Positions 56,791-64,000 of a stretch of 64,000 nucleotides of DNA are shown in pieces. The stretch lies in the NCBI GenBank assembly GCA_019633425.1, contig WSUB01000036.1, forward strand, positions 62,001 to 126,000, read 5' to 3'. The position numbers and the translations under genes were made by a program. The notes under the pieces are model-generated. The model had not been told where the DNA came from and searched no databases. It saw only the letters and a program-made list of their open reading frames with translations. Numbering within the stretch: position 1 is the stretch's first letter; the number at the start of each line of letters is the position of its first letter. This DNA comes from Tulasnella sp. 424. Its lineage: Eukaryota; Basidiomycota; Agaricomycetes; Cantharellales; Tulasnellaceae.

Positions 56791-59700
56791 TCACCGGTTT
56801 AGTCTCCCCAGGATTTCATTAGCCAGGTTACTCATGTCACCCCGCATTCCAAAGTCAAACTGGCCTGGTTCACGAGAATCGTCCCGGACCATCTCCAAAA
56901 CCTTCCTCACATCTTCTCTATCCACCAATTTCTGGATCTCCGTGAACGTCTGTGGGCACGAAAGCAGGCAGTCGAGGAACGTCAGAGGTGCGATGCGGGC
57001 CACACTGAGTGCGAAGATGTTGCCCCATTCCTTCTCTTCTTCCGCTAACCCGTTCTCCGGTGAATCTTCTTCGAGCCCTCGGTTTAGCTCTGCAACCGCT
57101 TGATCCACGAGTTTTGGGACTGAATCGGCTAATGGACCAGATGATTCTGGCTTCCCATGAGATACGAGGATCGCCATGGCCTTGAACGGAACCAAACGCT
57201 TGAACCCGCTCGGTTCCTTATCCGAAGACGCCGATTCGATAACGTCCGAAAGAGCCTTCAAGGTGCCTGCGGTAACAAACTCCCGGCTGTTGTGCTCGAG
57301 CTTGTTCCCGACCGCAATAGTCTCAATGACCTCGACCGCGGAACGAACGGCGATAGTAGTCACCATAGAGCCTCGGAGCACTCTAACGATAAACTCGGGG
57401 AGGTCCGCTTGCATGAACAATTCACGGACAATCCCGGTTCCTCCTTCCATAACTATGCGTATAGCCGGGAGGGTTTGTGCGAGGGAAATCTTCAACTCGG
57501 CGCGCAACACGTCGATGGTGAGCAGAGCCAAGGGTTGGAGTGGGTCTGAAAGCACGATGTTATCCAGATTGTCTCGAGCCGCCATTGCCATGTCATCGAC
57601 TTCCTCTGGAGTAAGTGGCTGGAAGGATACGGTCTGTCAGCGGCCACGGCTCCCAATCGGTTGAGATATGAACGACCCGTACCTTCTTTTCAGGAACCGT
57701 CAATAAAGCCGAATCCGTTTTACCCAACATTGAAACAACCAGTCGCCGGTCTACGGCTGGGCGTTGAGCCAAGGTCGCCTGCATCCGCGGGTTGCCCAAC
57801 ATAGGGATCATCTCCTTCATAGCGGCGACTTGCTCCCGGACGTCGTATTCAGAGTCCGCGATGACGTCGCAGAGCACCTCAAAGCTCGCAGTCTCCAATC
57901 CAGTGTCGGATTCGAAGCCTTCTTCCAATATATCGTCCCTGAACAGTGTTTTTTTAGTTCCATTCGTGTTCTTTCACCGATGGACGAAAACACACCTATC
58001 AAGCCTCCGGAGTAACTTGACGGCCAAAAGTCTTGTCAACTTCATCTTCTTCAAATTTTCCAAAGCTAGCACGACTCCGGCGTGAACGAATGCGTCCCGG
58101 GCGGCGTGGAAGGTCTGGGCATCCGCGCATAACGCATCCATTAGGGTTAATGCTTGTAGTCTTGACCGTTCCCGAGCCTCCCTGACTGCCACTTTCGCGA
58201 ACTCGAGCGACGAACGAGACCTATAGCGTCTTGACATGTCCCGAACGATCGTCCCGAGGAGGCCACTGGAGGGATCCAGCATTTTCAACCGGATGTCGAG
58301 CGTCGAAATCTGCAGTAAATCATCGTCCTCCGAAACATCCGTCCAGGAAAGAACGGCTATAAGACCAGTGTACCCCGCCTCCTTCAACGCCAAATCAGCT
58401 CCAGTCACCCAGGCTATGTAGATATTAACAAGTCCCGGGGGTGTCTCCAACAGCTCCTCATGCGCAACATTGTGCTTGAGGATAGTTTCGTTGAGGAGAT
58501 GAACGACCGTGGCCCTCAAGTTCAAATTCTCCGACGCAAGGAATGCCGGATCTGTGATTATTTGGAAGATAAGCGGAATGACTCCAGCGGAGATGATTGT
58601 CGAGGGTAAAGCCGGGTCTGGGTCGTGAATGGCGAGGGCTGCTTGGATTGGATCCAAAAGAGCTATGCGTTCGCTGAAGGACGTAGCTTCCGCTATTCGG
58701 TGCCTAATCCGGACTTCAACGATGTGAGATCCTGTTGGGAGTAGGTGGGGAAGCAACGAAGCAGCATCTTCCGTTGGGTCGCTCTGCTATGGATCGATGT
58801 ATGGCATCGTCAGTTCGAGCTGGGAGCACAAACATAAACAGAAGCATTCACCATGCCTGGCTTATCAGTTGAGAAGAAAAGCATGTCTACCACTTCCTCT
58901 GCCATTTCCTGCCTGTCGTTGAGGTCACCCTGGACAATTGGTGACTTGATGGCCATCTCCTTCAACGCCGGAATGGTCTTGGATTTCTCTGAGGGACTAA
59001 CACTGTCCTCCACGGCAAATGTCACGAGCGAACCGACGATCCCCGCATTCCGAAGTCGAAGAATGTCATCTTCGCTCATATTCTTTGCGAGTTGCGAGAT
59101 CAGGCCGGCGACTGCATCCCGTGCATTCGACGGTTGAACTGGCTCCAACCAGTCGACCAGTAACCCCAGCCTCCCGTCAACGCCCAAGACATCTACCACA
59201 CCGCTGTGGTAACTTGCCAGGAAGCTTAACAGCTCGATGCTATGGAGCCATGGCCCGTCCCCTGGTACGTTGTTGAGCGCGACAGAAAAGCAGAAGTCCA
59301 CAATCCCCGCTTTGATGAACGCATCGACGACGTTGTGGTGGGAGAGGTGCTGGAGGAGGATTGCTGCGCCATAGCGTGGGTTGGTGTTGCGGGTTGGATC
59401 GAACATTCTCGGAACGAATTCGTCGAAGAATATAGTGTCCGCCTTGTGCCATTCTTCCAAAACTGTGTTCAGGAGAAGTGGGCCACCCATGACGCCGTCT
59501 CCCGTGTGCGGCCGAATTTCGGAGAATGGGTCGTACTCTGATATCCGTGTGAGGGACTGTATGACGGATTTGAAGCTTTCTGTAGACGCGAGAAGCTGAT
59601 CTTGGATCGTTCTGGTGGAGTCGATGGGGATGAGGATTGCCAGTGCGTGGGCGGCCATGTGTTCGGCGGCGTAGGGAGGTACCGAGTGTGCTCGAGGCAA

Positions 59701-61039
59701 ATACAATGCTCGGATTAAGACGTCGACTGCTCTCCGTTCTTTGATCAAGGGCTTCTTGAGTTCGAAAGGAACAGATGCCTGCCCGAGGAACGTGGATAGT
59801 GCCGCCACTAACCCATCACCATCAGGACCCTCGACGTCTGCAGTGTCCAACTTTTCGTACACCAGCTTCATTACGCTACTCTTCGCTCCCGCGTTTTGAA
59901 AACTAATGTCTGCTATGAGTTCTGACAATGCTGCAGACGCCACGATTTCCGGTTGGGATAGCCAACTTGCGGCTAGGGCGTCGATGTTCGAGGGACAGAG
60001 AAACCGGGTTTCCAGCGTCATTCGAATTCGGTTTGCGGAGGAGGGCGAGACAGCATCATTTGAGCGCAGACCTTGATGGTTCCTTGGGTACATGATCCGA
60101 ATGGCTTCCTTGACCAGGCCAACCAATGCTTTGACGAGCGGCGTGGACACGTGGTCAAGGGTTTCGAGACAGGTCGACAGGCATTGCAGGGCTCCAAGAT
60201 CAATGAGGTCTGGCATATGAACGTCATGACTATATACAAACCGTCAGTTAGCGCCAACAATAGAGAGCATGGGATCATCTCACCGAAGGAGTGCCTGCAT
60301 TACCAATACTGATTTCCAAGGGTCCTCGGAGTTGAGCCGCTCCTTCAGTAGCTTTCTGAACCCCTCGTGATCAGAGAAAGGAAACAGCAATCGTCCTACC
60401 GACGATCTCTTTCCTAAACCGTCATCATTCATCATGTAAAGCGACCCAAGGGACGCATTAAGGGCGTGCTCCTGCCATAGCGATTTGAACTCAGGCGACG
60501 CATTGAGCAGAAGCCAAGCGAAACCCGAAACTAATGAACACATTTCTTCGGCGAGGGATGGTTCAGTTAGCTCCTCTGGTGGAATAGTGATAAGGCTAGC
60601 GAGATCGGCCACGAAGGCTTCACCACCGTCTCGAACCTATGAAACGCATCAACATTGCAGCAGAGGTTCCTTGAATAGTCATCGCACCAGTATATCGAGA
60701 ACGACGTCCAGCGCCGGATTTACAATTCCAGCCGAGCTTACGCTTGAGGGGTTGAGTCCGAATTCGTCTCCGGGTGTGTAAGACCATGACCCTCGACGGA
60801 CGAGTGCTGGGGACCGAAGAGTCAGAGTGTAGACAATGATGTCTCTTAAGTATAGTAACGATGCAATTGGGTCCGCTTGCAGGGTGGCTTTGGCAGTCTT
60901 GATTTGTTCGATGGTGGCATCAGGGAGCGGGAGCGGCGATGAGAGCAAAAGCTACAAGTAAGGGGTAATGGTGGTTAGGCTGAAAATGATCATGATCCTC
61001 GTGAAGGCCTTCACTACTCACAGTCTCCTGCCCAGACAT
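56791..61039 (-). CDS. Large armadillo/HEAT-like helical-repeat protein, unknown function
   Basis: The start codon is in a 6-codon first exon (MSGQET, 61,039-61,022), which joins in frame to LLLSSPLPLPDATIEQ after an intron. Further exons lie at about 60,954-60,682, 60,640-60,283, 60,230-58,850, 58,795-57,995, 57,938-57,683 and 57,620-56,791, with stop at 56,791. Total is roughly 1,270 aa. It is nearly all alpha-helical with repeated hydrophobic helix pairs (for example VSTPLVKALVGLVKEAIRI, AAILLQHLSHHNVVDAFIKA, LRATVVHLLNETILK, AMKEMIPMLGN). There is no catalytic motif, membrane segment or signal peptide. Such solenoids usually bind partners. The C-terminus is acidic then ends LANEILGRLNR. 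I do not recognise the orthologue. It looks single-copy and intact. Confidence 0.8.
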
Positions 61040-61861
61040 AGTAGCAAGCTCCGGATACCTACACTACTCGAGCAGGGCTTGGCGGGACGTGAGGGAAAGG
61101 TCTCCCGTCAAACTATACAAGCGCATGGAAACGCAAATCCCACCACTACCAGGAACGGAATCCGTGTATCAGCGGAGACCTCCGTCCCGCACTCTGGGAG
61201 AAAACCGAGTCGCATATGGCCAAGTTCCCACTTTGAAGCGTGATAGGCTGTGTTTTCGTGCCTCGTGGGCCGTAGAGTAATTCTAAATTGCACGCGTCGA
61301 CGGCTCTGCTGGGCCGAAACCGCCGAAACCGACCGCTTGGGCGAGGGCAAAGTTTAACAAGCTTCTCACCCACTGCGCCACTGCAGAACGGGAAGAGTGA
61401 GTGATGTGAAAAGGACCTGTGCGAATAATCCTAGAGTTGCAAATGGGTTGACTAAATTCAGCTTGAGAAAGTCCCCGCAATGCCCAGGGCCACACAATGA
61501 TGGGGGGGAGACCGAAAACCCACCCAAAGAGTTGGACCGAAGAGCCAGAATCAAAGTACATCCACCGCTTCTCTTGCATACTAATCTGTAGGAAGCCTTT
61601 GTTTCAAGAAACAAGATGAACTAGGGGAAAGTCCAGGCGCTTGACGGGCGGTGGGATGTTGGGCGCACCGAACGGCGGCGATATTGCAGGCTTATCACGT
61701 GGTAACGGCGTTCCCAGTTCACATTCGAACTTGCCCTTTCCGCGCTTCATTCACCACAGACCGACTCCCCTCCTCATCTAGTCGATTGCATTTCATCTAC
61801 TACAGTAAGTACCCTCGGGCTCACTATTGATGTCCCCAGACTCATTGAAACTTTCTTTCAG
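61040..61861 (+). other. Upstream region between the helical-repeat gene and DYN2
   Basis: Divergent promoter region. A 5'-UTR intron of DYN2 is likely: donor GTAAGT at 61,805 and acceptor TTCAG ending at 61,861, immediately before the ATG. No further gene is supported. Confidence 0.6.
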
Positions 61862-62246
61862 ATGGAGCAGGAAAAAGCCTCTACATCCACCGAAGCCGGC
61901 CAGGAGCCAGGCAAGACGACCATCAAGAATGTAGACATGACCGAGGAGATGCAAAAGGAATCTATCGAAATATGTCAAGCCGCTTTGGCTGCACACAAAG
62001 TTGAGAAGGACGTTGCGTCGTACTGCAAGAAGGAGTTCGACAAGAAATATGGTCCAACATGGCATGTTGTCGTTGGGAAGAACTTTGGCAGCTACGTGAC
62101 TCACGGTGAGCACCTACGCTCTCGGAGCGTCCGTTATGGTGCTTCCTTGAGGTTGAACTGACTGGTGTGTGTACGCCTTTCCAGAGACGAAGCATTTCAT
62201 CTACTTTTACATCGGCCCCCTTGCGTTCCTCATCTGGAAGTCGTGA
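61862..62246 (+). CDS. DYN2: Dynein light chain, LC8 type
   Basis: Exons 61,862-62,105 and 62,185-62,246 give 101 aa. Residues 1-20 are an extra Ser/Thr/Glu tail. The rest is the conserved LC8 fold: [20 protein letters not shown], then [56 protein letters not shown]8 is a homodimeric hub that binds short linear motifs in dynein intermediate chain and many other partners. The ATG follows directly on a predicted 5'-UTR intron. Divergent from the helical-repeat gene. Confidence 0.97.
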
Positions 62247-62672
62247 TAGTCGCGTCAATGTCAGCCCTAGACTCAATGTTATCATACCGTTCTATATTTT
62301 CCGCTCATCTGCAATCGAATGGGGACGTATCACGCGGCCCCCTTGCACCCAATACGCGCAGACATGACGACCATATGATCGCCGGGGCCGGCCACTACGG
62401 TTGTTGATACAATGCGGGCATATCCGGGTGTTGTACAGAATGATTTACAGAGAGGTGGGCTAAGGAACGATACAAAGAAGATAAAATATTCAAAGGAGCG
62501 GACGCGCATAAGATGCGAAATAAGAAAGGGAATCAACGAGCGACAGTTGTAAAATCTACGAAGGAGGGGAACACGAGGATAAAATATGAGCGAAAGTGAA
62601 ATAAAAACGAAGGACGGAAGTCCAAGAAGGTCTTCGGGAGCAACCACTTGCGGCGAGACGCCTTGACCCCCT
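62247..62672 (+). other. DYN2 3' flank and convergent 3' flank
   Basis: A/G-rich on the plus strand; no gene is supported. Confidence 0.6.
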
Positions 62673-64000
62673 TCACTGCGCGACGACTTCCACCATAAAC
62701 GTGGCGAGGCATCTTTCATCCTGCCACACCGACACGCCAATCATCGATGGTGCAACTCCAGGTTTCACAGTATCCGGAGGAGGGACGCCCCAGAATTCCA
62801 TTGCCTTCTTATCAAATCTCAACCAGTCAGGCAACCTCTTCACTCCATTATCCCCATCATCAAGCCTTGCCTCAATATCAACTTCCTCTCCGTCATCGAT
62901 GCTTTCTTTCGGAGCTGTGAGAGGAACTGAGAAATTAAAAGGCTGCCCTGCCCCAACCAAAATCCGATGGGTCGAGCGCCTTGAGAGCGAGTCGGATGAG
63001 TCTGACTCGTTCTTCGGGTGCCCAGGGCGGAGTGAACCTTGGAGTTTGCTCGCAGGGGGCATGATCGGAGTGAAGAAGGTATCGGGGGTTGCGATGGCGG
63101 ACATGGTGGAGGACAGCGAGGGACTATTGCTATTCGTGGACATTCCGCTAATGTCATGGTTGCGGTGATGGTACTGGTAGGAGGAACAATGGGGCTGCTC
63201 CTCGGGACCGCTTCCAGTCATCTCTGAGCGCCAAGATCGCTCTGAAATGGAACGGGGAATGCGAGTTGCACCACCAAACACCGAATCCCCGTCCATACCA
63301 AAGTGGCGAACGTAGTCGATCCCAACGCTCAGTCTGTCTTCTAGCTCGGAAGATGAGGCGACATGTCCTCGAGGCGAAGGCAGACCGGCCTGGGCAGTCG
63401 CGGCACCTCCGTGGTTCGATGGGAATTGGGCTAGCCGAGGGTTTTGAGTCCTGCCACCGATCGGAGACTCGACGCCCCTGTCCTGCCTTAGGTTCTGAAT
63501 ACTCTTCTTGGCAGCGGCGACTCCGGCAACCACATGTCGGCTGGTGACTTGAGTGATCACAGCCTCTTCATGAGACTGGGAGCTCAAAGGTAGGTCGACC
63601 GATTCGAAGGACACTGCGGAGACACGCTTTGTTGACCTATCGGTGCTGTGGAGGTTGCTGGTGTGCAGAGATGGGTGATTTGGGTTCTTGTCGGCGGAAA
63701 GTCTGGCAATACTAGGGAGGATCGGGGTCGGGTATAGCCTGGGGTCGGCGCGGTCGGTAGGTGTCACGAGACGAGGAGGAGGGCAGAAGTCCTTGCGACG
63801 TTTGGGGATGACAGAGTCAAGAGAGGAGCGAACAGGAACTACACCGGTTGGCTGCATGCGGAAACCTAAATCGGAGACAATTCTGTCAGGATCAGAATTA
63901 AGAGTAGTTAAGCAGATAATGATGCTCACTTTGTTTACTCTTTGGCGACATGCTAATTTTTCCGCTCGCCCAAACGTAGTCAGGCTCCTCAGCCAAGGAG
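62673..64000 (-). CDS. Axl2/cadherin-like polarity protein, C-terminal part (runs off window)
   Basis: The exon 63,882-62,673 ends at a stop at 62,673. An upstream exon (64,000 to about 63,930, MSPKSKQ) joins through a GTGAGC donor and CAG acceptor. The visible C-terminal ~420 aa are Ser/Pro/Arg-rich, followed at the end by a small beta domain (ILVGAGQPFNFSV, LPDWLRFDKKAMEFWGVPP, MIGVSVWQDERCLATFMVEV). The LPDWLxFD...FxGxP pattern is the dystroglycan-type cadherin-like domain of fungal Axl2 axial-budding proteins. In Axl2 these domains are extracellular; a C-terminal placement is unusual but seen in basidiomycete relatives as far as I recall. The 5' part and any transmembrane segment lie beyond the window. 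Confidence 0.7.
   Translation of the reverse strand, partial: PWLRSLTTFGRAEKLACRQRVNKVSIIICLTTLNSDPDRIVSDLGFRMQPTGVVPVRSSLDSVIPKRRKDFCPPPRLVTPTDRADPRLYPTPILPSIARLSADKNPNHPSLHTSNLHSTDRSTKRVSAVSFESVDLPLSSQSHEEAVITQVTSRHVVAGVAAAKKSIQNLRQDRGVESPIGGRTQNPRLAQFPSNHGGAATAQAGLPSPRGHVASSSELEDRLSVGIDYVRHFGMDGDSVFGGATRIPRSISERSWRSEMTGSGPEEQPHCSSYQYHHRNHDISGMSTNSNSPSLSSTMSAIATPDTFFTPIMPPASKLQGSLRPGHPKNESDSSDSLSRRSTHRILVGAGQPFNFSVPLTAPKESIDDGEEVDIEARLDDGDNGVKRLPDWLRFDKKAMEFWGVPPPDTVKPGVAPSMIGVSVWQDERCLATFMVEVVAQ

Noticed and set aside
1..64000. Alternative reading of the K-P array as a bacterial-type operon or a viral insertion
   Set aside because: Conserved spliceosomal introns, individual TATA boxes for each gene and flanking fungal housekeeping genes show ordinary nuclear eukaryotic genes.

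Overview
This is eukaryotic, almost certainly fungal DNA. Genes are split by short GT-AG introns (mostly 50-65 bases, some only 35). The conserved genes are ergosterol C-24(28) reductase (ERG4), an Mvp1-type sorting nexin, the PP2A B55 subunit (CDC55) and dynein light chain. Intron density and protein style suggest a basidiomycete of the Agaricomycetes; I cannot place it more closely.

Bases 1 to about 42,700 hold one expanding gene array, all on the + strand. Two related families alternate. K genes carry a kinase domain with its key catalytic residues (a 'non-RD' HGD loop). P genes are shorter pseudokinases that keep the fold markers but have lost the catalytic-loop Asp and Asn and the DFG Asp. 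K and P share five intron positions, so they are old paralogues. In order: K1 (5' end outside the window), P1, psi-K2, N1 (P-type amino-terminal region without a kinase domain), psi-P2 (broken by inserts), P3, K3, K4 (P-type front fused to a K-type kinase), P4, a psi-K remnant, K5, P5, K6, P6. Most intact members begin MGxxxS or MGC, a predicted N-myristoylation signal, so kinases and dead kinases may act together at a membrane. That pairing is inference.

The array history can be read from fossils. P6 is convergent with an intact Asp/Glu/hydantoin racemase gene (DCG1-like, 42,792-43,505). P4 and P5 are each followed by a decayed piece of that gene's 3' end, and the older P units by shorter, more eroded pieces. 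The cassette was therefore probably copied repeatedly from the racemase side. Transposons have since entered: a 1.96-kb CACTA-like element with a paralogous empty site, a Mutator-like foldback element with 9-bp target duplications, a hAT-type MITE with 8-bp duplications, and less certain ones.

Bases 43,691-53,512 hold ERG4 (+) and MVP1 (-), pointing tail to tail. Between them a second, independent tandem duplication of about 3 kb produced two kinase-less N genes (N2, N3), a relic of the MVP1 3' end and a relic of the ERG4 3' end.

From 54,101 onward the window is ordinary single-copy genome: CDC55 (-), a large helical-repeat protein of unknown function (-), dynein light chain (+), and the 3' part of an Axl2-like gene (-) running off the right edge. 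No tRNA, rRNA or CRISPR was found.
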